From Desulfatibacillum alkenivorans DSM 16219 (GTDB taxonomy: Bacteria; Desulfobacterota; Desulfobacteria; Desulfobacterales; Desulfatibacillaceae): a DNA stretch of 64,000 bases. The DNA lies in contig NZ_FQZU01000009.1 of assembly GCF_900142135.1 (NCBI RefSeq), positions 92,225 through 156,224 on the forward strand, given 5' to 3'. A model generated the notes under the pieces. The model ran no database searches and was not told the DNA's origin. It saw only the letters and a program-made list of their open reading frames with translations. Made by a program: the position numbers and the translations under genes. How positions within the stretch are numbered: the stretch's first letter is position 1; each line of letters starts with the position of its first letter. Shown here one piece after another: positions 47,700-55,913 of this stretch.

Positions 47700-48917
47700 T
47701 CAGCTTGGCTTTTTAAGAAAATAGGCTATGGCCCCGGCGCAGGCCGTCAGCACGGAGCAGGCCCAGAAGGCCATGTTGAAATTGCCGGATACGTCCGCCA
47801 GCCAACCCGCCAGGGCGGGGCCGGCAATCTGTCCTGCGCCGAAAAACAGCGTGATGAATCCAAAGGCTTTCACCGCCTGCTCAGGCCCCATGTAGTCTCC
47901 CACGGCAGCCGACATGATGGTGGGGATGCTCCAGACAACCAAGCCGAAAATCACAATGGAGGCGTACAAAAAATAATCGGAAAGGTATACGGCGGCGAAT
48001 GCATAGGCGGCCGTATAGGACGAAAAAGCAGCGATGATGGCTGCTTTTCGGCTGAATTTGTCGGACAACCAACCGAACAACGGGCCTGAGAATATGGACA
48101 AGGCGCCCACAATCGCCCAAAACCTGCCTGCCGCGCCCTCCCCAAAGTTCCGCTCATTCACCATGGCCGTGACAATAAAGGTCGCATAGACCACGTAGGT
48201 GACGCCGAAAAGAAGGTAAATCACGCCAAGATGAATCATGGTGCGCCGGGCGTCCGACGGATTGCAAGTATTATTCTCAGCCTGGCAGGATTGTTCAGCC
48301 GGCGGCTTTCCCAGGGGGGCGAGCCCCAACTCGCTGGGACGATTTCGCAACAACAGCCCGGCTATCAGAGAGACGACCAGAGAAATGGCGCCGATTATCA
48401 GCCAGCCCGTCCTCCAGCCTTCGCTCCCGCAGGTCATGATTATCCAGGGGACGAAAAGTCCGGAAAAGATAATGGCCATGCCGTTGCCTGAAATCATAAT
48501 TCCGGCGGCCCGCCCTCTGGTCTCCGAGGTGAACCAGTGGGATACCAGCCCCATGAGCGGCACATTGGCCAGGCCGGAGCCGATCCCGGTGACGAAATAA
48601 AGGGCGAAGGCGGCAATAAAGGTGGAAGCCCAGCTGATGGCCATCATGGAAGAGCCCACAAGCACCAAACCCATGGTGATGGTCTTGCGCGCGCCCAGCA
48701 AGTCCACCGTGCGCCCGGCCGCCAGGACCGCCAGAATGTATCCGATGAAATTTCCCGTGCCGATGAGCCCCATCTGGGAATAATTCAATTTCAACGAGGA
48801 ACTCATGGACGGCAGCAGCACGCCCAGGGAAAACCTTCCCAATCCCAGGCAGGAAAAGAGGGTGACAATCCCCGTAAGGCAAATGACCCAACTGTAATGA
48901 ACTCGCTTTATGCCCAT
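47700..48917 (-). CDS. Major facilitator superfamily transporter
   Basis: 405 residues, 12 predicted TM helices. MFS motif A-like loops GRTVDLLGARKTI (after TM2) and GWLSDKFSRKAAI (after TM8). The N-terminus CLGLGRFSLGVLLPSM resembles YbfB/YjiJ-type carriers. A central loop (PPAEQSCQAENNTCNPSDARR) separates the halves. Substrate unknown. GAGG upstream of the ATG. It lies next to a TetR gene on the same strand (72 bp apart), which may regulate it. Confidence 0.86.
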   Translation of the reverse strand: MGIKRVHYSWVICLTGIVTLFSCLGLGRFSLGVLLPSMSSSLKLNYSQMGLIGTGNFIGYILAVLAAGRTVDLLGARKTITMGLVLVGSSMMAISWASTFIAAFALYFVTGIGSGLANVPLMGLVSHWFTSETRGRAAGIMISGNGMAIIFSGLFVPWIIMTCGSEGWRTGWLIIGAISLVVSLIAGLLLRNRPSELGLAPLGKPPAEQSCQAENNTCNPSDARRTMIHLGVIYLLFGVTYVVYATFIVTAMVNERNFGEGAAGRFWAIVGALSIFSGPLFGWLSDKFSRKAAIIAAFSSYTAAYAFAAVYLSDYFLYASIVIFGLVVWSIPTIMSAAVGDYMGPEQAVKAFGFITLFFGAGQIAGPALAGWLADVSGNFNMAFWACSVLTACAGAIAYFLKKPS

Positions 48918-48988
48918 GCCCGTCCTCTGTGTTAAACGGTTTTTAAGATTCCATTAAACAGCTTTCCCAAACCCTGTAAAAGCAAAAA

Positions 48989-49624
48989 TTAGGGGGCTGA
49001 GGAGGAGGATTCCGTAAATAAATATTTGAAAAGCATCTCCTCCAATTCCCCGATAAGCGATTCCTTGCCGGAATGTTCGCTCCGAAGCATCAGGCAATGA
49101 GTGATCGCCTCGCATGTCCGGTATGTAAGCTCCGCCGCAGCCTGTAAGTCCTCCACGAATAAAAGGTCCTTGTTTACGTTGAAAATTGCGGCGATGACAT
49201 CGATGACCTTTTGATCTTCCTGACGGCTTAGCTCCATGATGTCTTCTTCCAGAAACATCAAAGGGAAAGCCGCCTTATGCAATTCCTTTTGCTCCATGTG
49301 GAAAGCGTAGTGAGCTTGAAGCAGTGCGCGAATGATCTTGCGCCCGTCGTCCGACCCGGAAAAAACAGTACCCATTATGGGCACGGCGTGCTCAAGCCCC
49401 TGCTGATAAAATTGCTGCACCAATTGGATCAGGATGTCCTTTTTATTATTGAAATAACGATAAAAAGTTCCTGTCGCCAGACCCGCGTGCGCGGCGATTT
49501 CATTGCCGTTGGTTTTATAATAGCCCTTTTCCACAAACAGCGCCTTGGCCGATTCCAGCAGCTTGGCCCGGGTTTCCTTGCCCCGCTTTTGCACAGGCTT
49601 GCGCGCCTTTCCAGGCTTATCCAT
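48989..49624 (-). CDS. TetR family transcriptional regulator
   Basis: 211 residues from the ATG at 49624 (AAAGGAA upstream). N-terminal HTH: RAKLLESAKALFVEKGYYKTNGNEIAAHAGLATGTFYRYFNNKKDILIQL; the rest is a ligand-binding helical domain. Two palindromic operators lie between this gene and the divergent hydrolase, so it probably represses both; it may also act on the MFS gene downstream. Confidence 0.9.
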   Translation of the reverse strand: MDKPGKARKPVQKRGKETRAKLLESAKALFVEKGYYKTNGNEIAAHAGLATGTFYRYFNNKKDILIQLVQQFYQQGLEHAVPIMGTVFSGSDDGRKIIRALLQAHYAFHMEQKELHKAAFPLMFLEEDIMELSRQEDQKVIDVIAAIFNVNKDLLFVEDLQAAAELTYRTCEAITHCLMLRSEHSGKESLIGELEEMLFKYLFTESSSSAP

Positions 49625-49700
49625 GATCCGTTTTCCTTTCAGATATTTGACCCTATATAGCACGATTTCGCCCTTTTAATAAAAGGGTGTTGAAATATTG

Positions 49701-49726
49701 AAAACATGATAATTATATCACATTTT
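49701..49726. promoter_or_regulatory. Secondary TetR-type operator (imperfect)
   Basis: AAAACATGATA-ATTA-TATCACATTTT: the left arm is identical to the core of the main operator, the right arm matches at 9 of 11 positions, and the 4-bp spacer is the same. Centre is 56 bp from the main operator, on the TetR-gene side. Confidence 0.5.
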
Positions 49727-49751
49727 CCTTGACGCGCCTCCTGATTTGCTT

Positions 49752-49787
49752 CATACAAAACATGATATATTTATCATGTTTTGTATG
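49752..49787. promoter_or_regulatory. TetR-type operator, perfect 16-bp inverted repeat
   Basis: Arm CATACAAAACATGATA (49752-49767), 4-bp spacer TATT, perfect reverse-complement arm (49772-49787). It overlaps the candidate hydrolase promoter (TTGCTT 49746-49751; AT-rich -10 near 49768), consistent with repression. Confidence 0.7.
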
Positions 49788-49829
49788 GGCGGCCATGTGC
49801 AACGAAAAAAGAAGAACGGGGAGAGGCCT

Positions 49830-50711
49830 ATGAAGAGGGAAAACATGCGATTCAAATCGCAAGGGCTGGAATGCGCGGGATGGTATTATAAGACTGCCGG
49901 CAAGGGGAAATCCCCCTGCGTGGTTCTCGGCCACGGCTTTGGCGGGGTAAAGGAAGCCCGGCTTGACGTTTATGCAGAAGCCTTTGCCGAAGCCGGGTAT
50001 AACGCCCTGGCTTTCGACTACCGTCATTTCGGGGAGAGCGAGGGAGAGCCCCGGCAAATCCTGGACATCAAAAAACAGCATCAGGACTGGCATGCCGCCA
50101 TTGCGTTCGCCAGAAGCCAGGAAGGAGTGGACCCGAATAAAATCATCCTTTGGGGATCGTCTTTTGCGGGAGGGCATGTGATCCCCGTGGCTATCAAGGA
50201 CGGTAAAATTGCTGCCGTCATCTCCCAGGTTCCCAACCTGGACGGCTTGGCCACTGCCCGCACCAACGGAGTCGTTCACGCCCTGAAACTTTCCTTGGCT
50301 GCAAGCCGGGATATTCTTAGGTCGGTCCGCGGAAGAAATCCCTACTACATTCCCATTGCCGGGGAGCCGGGAGAATTGGCCGCCATGACCGCCCCAGGCG
50401 CCAGGGACGCCGTTGAAAAGCTCTTTCCCCACGATTTTAAGCCCAACGAAGACGTGGCCGCGCGCATTATTCTCCATGTGCCGTTTTACTCTCCGGGCGG
50501 GCTGGCGCGCAAGATGTCCATGCCCTGGCTGATTCAAGCGGCGGAGCATGATGCCGTCACGCCCGTCAAGCCTGCATTCAAAGCCGCAGCCAATGCGCCC
50601 CAAAGCAAACTGATCACCTACAAGTGCGGGCATTTTGACGTGTATCTTTCCCCCCTGTTCGAGCAGGTCATCCAGGATCAGGTCATGTTCCTCAAAAATA
50701 ATGTGAATTAG
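49830..50711 (+). CDS. Alpha/beta hydrolase under TetR control
   Basis: 293 residues from the ATG at 49830 (GAGAGG upstream). Oxyanion HG-type loop VVLGHGFGGVKEARLDVYAEAFAEAGY, nucleophile elbow LWGSSFAGGHV (Ser near 110), Asp in QAAEHDAVTPV and His in YKCGHFDVY. No signal peptide, so cytoplasmic. The family includes S15/DUF1100-like esterases and peptidases; substrate unknown. The double operator upstream indicates induction by a small ligand of the adjacent TetR. Confidence 0.85.
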   Translation: MKRENMRFKSQGLECAGWYYKTAGKGKSPCVVLGHGFGGVKEARLDVYAEAFAEAGYNALAFDYRHFGESEGEPRQILDIKKQHQDWHAAIAFARSQEGVDPNKIILWGSSFAGGHVIPVAIKDGKIAAVISQVPNLDGLATARTNGVVHALKLSLAASRDILRSVRGRNPYYIPIAGEPGELAAMTAPGARDAVEKLFPHDFKPNEDVAARIILHVPFYSPGGLARKMSMPWLIQAAEHDAVTPVKPAFKAAANAPQSKLITYKCGHFDVYLSPLFEQVIQDQVMFLKNNVN

Positions 50712-50776
50712 CGGGGAGTCGTCATTTAGCAAAAAAAGACCCAGAGCCCCCTGCCGGGACCCATCGCCGTTTTTGA

Positions 50777-51001
50777 ACACGGTTTGACAAATTTCATCAA
50801 AAACCGGAGGCGGCTGCGGACGCAGGGGAAGATCTGATGCGAGAAGTGAACCATCCTCTGCATTTAAAGGACCTTGGCGTTCCCGAAGACGGCCCGGTGG
50901 AATGCGCCATCCACGCCATGGGAGACGCCGTCAGCCTCTACAACGCACGGCCAATCTCTACCCCGGAAGAAATTTTGGAGCTCTTCAAACAGGTTTACTA
51001 A
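50777..51001 (+). pseudogene. C-terminal remnant of an iron-containing alcohol dehydrogenase
   Basis: An open stretch of 74 codons (stop TGA at 50774 just before) reads EAAADAGEDLMREVNHPLHLKDLGVPEDGPVE...HAMGDAVSLYNARPISTPEEILELFKQVY; an ATG at 50837 leaves 54 codons. The pattern L-x-D-L-G-V...D-x-x-x-x-x-N-x-R-P-x-(S/T)-x-E-E-I-L is the C-terminal end of Fe-ADH proteins, with all metal- and cofactor-binding parts missing. A ribosome-like AGGGGAAG before 50837 means a small translated product cannot be excluded. Broken piece of a gene once next to the hydrolase. Confidence 0.6.
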
Positions 51002-51014
51002 TCCCAATTATCAT

Positions 51015-51046
51015 AAAAAAATGGGCTGCGGCCTCCCGCAGCCCAT
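51015..51046 (-). terminator. Rho-independent terminator of the MMPL transporter gene
   Basis: Perfect 11-bp stem ATGGGCTGCGG (51021-51031)/CCGCAGCCCAT (51036-51046) with a 4-nt loop. The minus-strand transcript continues with TTTTTT. Located 38 bp past the stop at 51084. Confidence 0.85.
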
Positions 51047-51083
51047 CACTCAATGGCGATAATAAGGTCCTTCGTTCCAGTCG

Positions 51084-53507
51084 TCAGGCCTCAAGCGGTT
51101 CATCGGCTTTTATGGACGCGGGCCTTCCATACATCACCGTCAGCAAGGCGGGGGCCAGCAGCAGGTCGGCGGCCAGGGCGAACAGGACCGCGCATCCGGT
51201 CAGCAAACCGAAATAGACGTTGCAGCTAAGGTAAGCGGTCATGTATATGAAAAATCCTCCGCAAAGCACTATGCTGGTGATGGTGATGGCCCGGCCCGCT
51301 GTATGCAGAGTTCCGCGCACGGCTTCCTCCACTTTATGGGAGGCGTCCAGGCCTCGCCGAAAATGATGCAGAAAATGGATGGTGTCGTCCACCACCAACC
51401 CCAGGACAATGCCTCCAAGCATGATGCTGAACATATCCAGGGGAATTTCCAGATAACCCATGACTCCAAAAATCATGACAATGGGAACCACGTTGGCGAT
51501 CATGCTCAGGAGCCCCAGCCCGAACCGCCCGATCATGATAATCATCAAAAGGGTTATGACCAGCAAGGCAAACACATAGCTCTTGGCCATGCTGGTGATG
51601 AACAGCTTGGTTATGCCGATAAAAAGAGCCATATGGCCGGTAAGCGCGACAGCCTCTTGAGGAAACTGCCGCACCAGATATTCTTTTACAAGATCCACGT
51701 AATCCTTATACAGGATGGAATCCGTAAAGGGCGCTAATAGGGACAACCGGGCGATTTGATACGTGCTGTCCGCAAGCTCCTCCAGGTCGTCGCTGCCGCT
51801 GGATTCAAAAAGGATCAACTCCTGGGCGATCAACTCCCGATCGTCGGGAACCTTGTAGGCTTCGTCGCGATCCTCGTTTAAGGCCCGGTTGGTTTCCTTT
51901 AAGGCGTCGGCGATCGACGAAACCTTTCCGGCCCGGATGCCGTGGGCCGAAATATGGGGAATATCCTCGCCCGCCTGGGCCAATCGCGCCAGCAAATCAG
52001 GGTCGTGGAACCCGTTTCGCCTTCCGGAATCAATCACCACCTCCAAAACCACCGTCCCGCCGTTGGTTGCATCCATGACGTCCGTGCCGATCCGGGCCTC
52101 CGAGCTTGGCGGCAGCCACTTCATTGCGTTGTGGGAAAACTTGACGTTCATGGCGCCCGCTCCGGCAATAATGGCAGCGGCGGACCAGATCAGAATTATC
52201 GTTACAGGCCTTTGGGTGGTTAGACGGGTGAGACCGTCGAAAAAGCGGTCCATCACGGAAGGCTTTCCCGCCGTTTTTTTGATCGGCTGCTTCATGGGAA
52301 AAACCGCAATCAGGGCGGGCAGCAAAAAGATTGTATAAACAAAAGCCAGCATCACGCCCACCGGCGCGATATAACCCAATTGGGCGACAACGGCCACGTC
52401 CGCCCACACAAAGGAGAACAGGCCGCAGGCCGTGGTCAGGCTGGTCATTAAAACCGGAAGCCCGGTACGCCCCACGGCCTGAATAATCGCCGCACGCTTG
52501 TCTCCGCAGCTTTGATGGTTTTGATAAAACAGGGTCAGAATATGCACCGAGTCAGCGATGCCCACCACAATCAAAAAGGTCGGAAGAATCTGAATGGCGT
52601 TGGTGATGGGAATGCCCCACAACGCCATAATGCCAAAGGACGACAATAGGGAGAATACAACCACGATTAACGGGAAAAAAACCCCGGAAACCCGCCGGAA
52701 AAGCACAGCCAGAAAAAAGATAATCAGCAAAAAGGATAACGGGATCATCAGGCCCAGATCCTTTTGGATGCCCCGCTGGATTTCCGCCACAAAAACCGGC
52801 GTGCCCGCATAATAAAAATCAACCCCCTGGCCGCGGTATCTGTCCACAATGCCGCGAATGACGTTATCGATCTCCACGTTTTGTTCGTTGCTTAAATAGT
52901 TCCCGGGCGGCTTTTCAATGGGAGCGACAGCACTGTCAAACCCGTCGAATACGTCGCCTTCCGCCGCTTTGACGATAGCCTGGGCCTTGACGATGATCAT
53001 GGCCATGGAACGGTCCGGCGCAATGAGCAAATTATCGTAGAGGGGATACCGGTCGATCAGGTTCAGGATGCGGCGGCGCTCCTCCTCGGTTTCCGGAGGC
53101 TCTGGCATCAGATCCTCCACAATAAGCGTGTCTCCCTCCGCCCGGACCACCCGCCCGTTAACCAGGCTGTTGACCTCGTCCAGGTAGGGAGCCTCGTCCT
53201 CCAACTCCCTGTGCATTCGGTTCATAATCGCCAAAAACTCCCGGGTCAGGCCTTTTTCCGGGCGCATGCCGATGATGAACATGTCGTCCTGGCCGAACTG
53301 ATCGCGAAATTCGTTGTACGCAATGAGCATGGGGTCGGTCTGGCGGAAAAAACTCTCCTCCCGGGTGTCCATGGTCAACTCAGGCAGTTGCGCGGCCAGA
53401 AAGACGGTGGAAGCCAGGATAACGGCGATGGTTATAAACCAATGGGCGTATACCCATTTGGCAATATGCGTAAAAAGGCTTTCCAGTTTTTGATGCGCTG
53501 CGCTCAT
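51084..53507 (-). CDS. RND-superfamily exporter of the MMPL type
   Basis: 807 residues from the ATG at 53507 (AAGGAAGG upstream), 12 TM helices in two 6-TM halves with two large periplasmic loops. Signatures: FLIVVGIADSVHILTLFYQNHQ in TM4 and the matching second half GGIVLGLVVDDTIHFLHHFRRGLDASHKVEEAVRGTLHTAGRAITITS. MMPL/HAE3-like exporters move lipids, hopanoids or hydrophobic compounds. Proton-relay Asp residues lie in these two blocks. 14 bp after a TetR gene, so likely controlled by it. Confidence 0.9.
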   Translation of the reverse strand: MSAAHQKLESLFTHIAKWVYAHWFITIAVILASTVFLAAQLPELTMDTREESFFRQTDPMLIAYNEFRDQFGQDDMFIIGMRPEKGLTREFLAIMNRMHRELEDEAPYLDEVNSLVNGRVVRAEGDTLIVEDLMPEPPETEEERRRILNLIDRYPLYDNLLIAPDRSMAMIIVKAQAIVKAAEGDVFDGFDSAVAPIEKPPGNYLSNEQNVEIDNVIRGIVDRYRGQGVDFYYAGTPVFVAEIQRGIQKDLGLMIPLSFLLIIFFLAVLFRRVSGVFFPLIVVVFSLLSSFGIMALWGIPITNAIQILPTFLIVVGIADSVHILTLFYQNHQSCGDKRAAIIQAVGRTGLPVLMTSLTTACGLFSFVWADVAVVAQLGYIAPVGVMLAFVYTIFLLPALIAVFPMKQPIKKTAGKPSVMDRFFDGLTRLTTQRPVTIILIWSAAAIIAGAGAMNVKFSHNAMKWLPPSSEARIGTDVMDATNGGTVVLEVVIDSGRRNGFHDPDLLARLAQAGEDIPHISAHGIRAGKVSSIADALKETNRALNEDRDEAYKVPDDRELIAQELILFESSGSDDLEELADSTYQIARLSLLAPFTDSILYKDYVDLVKEYLVRQFPQEAVALTGHMALFIGITKLFITSMAKSYVFALLVITLLMIIMIGRFGLGLLSMIANVVPIVMIFGVMGYLEIPLDMFSIMLGGIVLGLVVDDTIHFLHHFRRGLDASHKVEEAVRGTLHTAGRAITITSIVLCGGFFIYMTAYLSCNVYFGLLTGCAVLFALAADLLLAPALLTVMYGRPASIKADEPLEA

Positions 53508-53521
53508 GGTTGGGCCTTCCT

Positions 53522-54133
53522 TTATGGGGTTTGCCGCCGGGTGAGGCCGGACAGGGTTTGCCGGATCATGGCCAGAACGGCCTCCGCAGCAACTTCCGGT
53601 GTCATGGACGCGTCCCGAAAAAACATGACCAAAACGCCGAAATACTCCATGAACAGCATTTGAGCCATAACGCCGGAATCCACCTCCGGCGCCAGGCGGC
53701 CTTCCTGCTTTTCGCACTCGATCAATCCCACGACGTAATTCAGAAAGTCGGACATCTCGCTGGCAATGCTTGGAGTCTCTTCGTCCGACTCAAAAACCGT
53801 GCGGCTTATGAAAAAGCGGTACAGATCTCGATTGCCCGCATAAAAAGTGAACATGCAGCGCCAGATATGGGCGATCCTTTCCGCAAAATCCCCCTCTTGG
53901 GGCATGCTTGCAACAGCGCGCTCCACGGCCCGTTCAATATCCTCGGAAAGGACCGCCTCCATCAAGGCGCATTTGTTCTTGAAATGCACCACCACCGACG
54001 CCGGCGAAACCCCGGCGTTTTTGGCAATGGCGCGCATGGTGCATTTGTCCAGGTCGGTTTCCAGGAACATTTTTTTCGCCGCTTCCATAATGAGGGAGCG
54101 GGTTTGGCGTTTGGACGCTTCCCGGCGGTTCAT
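53522..54133 (-). CDS. TetR family regulator of the MMPL exporter
   Basis: 203 residues from the ATG at 54133 (AAAGGAG 8 nt upstream). HTH: TRSLIMEAAKKMFLETDLDKCTMRAIAKNAGVSPASVVVHFKNKCALMEAV. The C-terminal helical domain (from ~80) is ligand binding. Co-transcribed with the exporter; a palindrome lies in its own promoter region, so autoregulation is likely. Confidence 0.9.
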   Translation of the reverse strand: MNRREASKRQTRSLIMEAAKKMFLETDLDKCTMRAIAKNAGVSPASVVVHFKNKCALMEAVLSEDIERAVERAVASMPQEGDFAERIAHIWRCMFTFYAGNRDLYRFFISRTVFESDEETPSIASEMSDFLNYVVGLIECEKQEGRLAPEVDSGVMAQMLFMEYFGVLVMFFRDASMTPEVAAEAVLAMIRQTLSGLTRRQTP

Positions 54134-54155
54134 GGCTGGTCTCCTTTTTAAGCAT

Positions 54156-54167
54156 GTTTTTTCAATA
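54156..54167. promoter_or_regulatory. Candidate operator of the TetR-MMPL unit
   Basis: Perfect 12-bp palindrome TAAACATGTTTA, 23 bp upstream of the TetR ATG, with a second CATGTTT 17 bp away (54143-54149). It shares an ACATG core with the other TetR operator in the window. Confidence 0.45.
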
Positions 54168-54231
54168 AACATGTTTAATAAAATCCCAAGGGCCTGTCAA
54201 GCGCTTTGTTTCAGCCCCGGTTGAGCCCGGG

Positions 54232-54855
54232 TCAGGCAACACCGCGCCTGGCCAGAGCCAGGCTCACTCCCGCCACGACCATCAAGCCTCCCGCTCCCCG
54301 GAAAATGGGCTGCAGGGCTTTTTTGTTTTGCAGAAAATTCCTGGCGCTTCCCGCCGCCCACGCCCAGGCGGAGGCTACGGCAAAGGTGACCGCTAAAAAG
54401 GTGGGAAATATAATGGCGAATTGCAGCCCCCAAGGGCGGGACGCATCGATGAACTGGGGCAAGAACGCGGTGATGAAAATCAGGCTCTTGGGATTGGGAA
54501 TCGTAACGATCAGGCCCTGGGTGAAAAGATTTGACCCGGAAGCCGTCGGCTCGTCAAGCTCCAGGGGGGCGCCTGCGCCTCTCCATTGTTTGAATCCCAG
54601 ATAAACCAGGTAAATCGCCCCGGCCCAACGAAGCCAGTCAAAGGCTTGGGCCGCGGCGCTCAGCAGGGAGGTCAGGCCGACTGCAGCGATGATCAACTGG
54701 ACGGCGACTCCCGTGGTTTCTCCCGCCACCGTGCATAAGGCGCGCCTCCAGCCAAACGATATGCTGTGGGCCACGGCCAAAATCAGGCTGGGGCCGGGCA
54801 GGGCGATCATAATGGCCGTGGCGGCGACAAAAGCAAGGTATACGTGCATTTCCAT
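54232..54855 (-). CDS. LysE/RhtB family amino-acid exporter
   Basis: 207 residues, about six TM helices. Family signature: MIALPGPSLILAVAHSISFGWRRALCTVAGETTGV near the N-terminus (PGP followed by a G-rich helix) and IVTIPNPKSLIFITAFLPQFID in the middle. Exports amino acids such as threonine, homoserine or lysine by proton exchange. AAGGAGG ribosome site. The AraC-type gene 53 bp upstream on the same strand is a common partner. Confidence 0.9.
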   Translation of the reverse strand: MEMHVYLAFVAATAIMIALPGPSLILAVAHSISFGWRRALCTVAGETTGVAVQLIIAAVGLTSLLSAAAQAFDWLRWAGAIYLVYLGFKQWRGAGAPLELDEPTASGSNLFTQGLIVTIPNPKSLIFITAFLPQFIDASRPWGLQFAIIFPTFLAVTFAVASAWAWAAGSARNFLQNKKALQPIFRGAGGLMVVAGVSLALARRGVA

Positions 54856-54907
54856 GTTTCTTCCTCCTTAATGGTCTGGAGGAAGGATATCCGGAACTCG
54901 GACGGAT

Positions 54908-55714
54908 TTATTGTACGAAATTGACGCGGTATTCCTGGGGGGTGACCGTGGTCATGGCCTTAAAATGGCGGTGGAAATGGCTTTGGTCAAAAAAGCCGCA
55001 CTCCAGGGCGGTTTCCGCAATATCCCAGCCCCGCCTCAAAAGCTCTCGGGCCTTCTCGATCCGGCAATTCATGCGATAGGCGTGGGGCGTTATGCCGACG
55101 GCGGCCTTGAAGCTGCGTAAAAGCGTATAGGGGTTGACGCCCAAATTTCCGGCCAGGGAATTGAGGGTGAAATCCTTTTGCAGATCCTGCGCCAGAATCA
55201 TTTTCAGGTCTTTGATATTTTCCCTGCGCTGATTCTCCTTACCCGGGCTTAGGCATGCTTTGGAAAAAACGCTGCAAGCCAGGTCGAACAGCATTTGCTC
55301 TTTTTCCTGCAGATGCGCTTTTGTGTCCATGAGGCGGCTGACGGCCTCCCGGTATTGCTCATACAACGGTCCGTCGTCTATCCTGTTTTTCTCCATCTTC
55401 ACAAAGCTGCTGACCTCCCATAGGGATTGCTGAACCTGAAAGCACCAGTCCGTACTAAGGTGAAGCATGGAGTAGGTCCGGGCCTTCTCGCCGTCCGGGT
55501 TGCAGGCGTGGAGAAGGTCGGGATTCACCACCACCAACGAGCCGGGCGCCAGGACGGCCTCCCGGCCCTTGATCTGGTAAATCGCCTGTCCTTCTTCGAT
55601 CGCCCCGATGCTTAAGGTGCGGTGCATGTGGGGCTTGAAGGCGAGGTCGCTGCTGGAATAGCGAAGCTCCGCAAAAGGCATGCGTTCATCTTTGAAAAAG
55701 CGTTCTTTTCTCAT
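54908..55714 (-). CDS. AraC family regulator (LysE-associated)
   Basis: 268 residues from the ATG at 55714 (GGGAAG upstream). N-terminal cupin-like domain (FKPHMHRTLSIGAIEEGQAIYQIKGREAVLAPGSLVVVNPDLLHACNP; the H and E residues match the AraC-arm cupin). C-terminal HTH pair: TLNSLAGNLGVNPYTLLRSFKAAVGITPHAYRMNCRIEKARELL and WDIAETALECGFFDQSHFHRHFKAMTTVTPQEYR. Likely controls the downstream LysE exporter. Confidence 0.9.
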   Translation of the reverse strand: MRKERFFKDERMPFAELRYSSSDLAFKPHMHRTLSIGAIEEGQAIYQIKGREAVLAPGSLVVVNPDLLHACNPDGEKARTYSMLHLSTDWCFQVQQSLWEVSSFVKMEKNRIDDGPLYEQYREAVSRLMDTKAHLQEKEQMLFDLACSVFSKACLSPGKENQRRENIKDLKMILAQDLQKDFTLNSLAGNLGVNPYTLLRSFKAAVGITPHAYRMNCRIEKARELLRRGWDIAETALECGFFDQSHFHRHFKAMTTVTPQEYRVNFVQ

Positions 55715-55913
55715 TTTTCTTCCCAAATCGGCAATGCGTAAAAGCCGGGCTTTTCCTGCGGGAAAACAGGCGTAAGGGTTCTTTCTTTGTTTTACGGCCT
55801 GGAAACGCAGCCAGTCAATACCGGAAAATCATGGAAACGGTATTTGACAGGAAAAACAAAAAAATGCGAAATTATAGGCGGTTATCCCACTAAATAACAT
55901 GGAAGGCGGCAGT

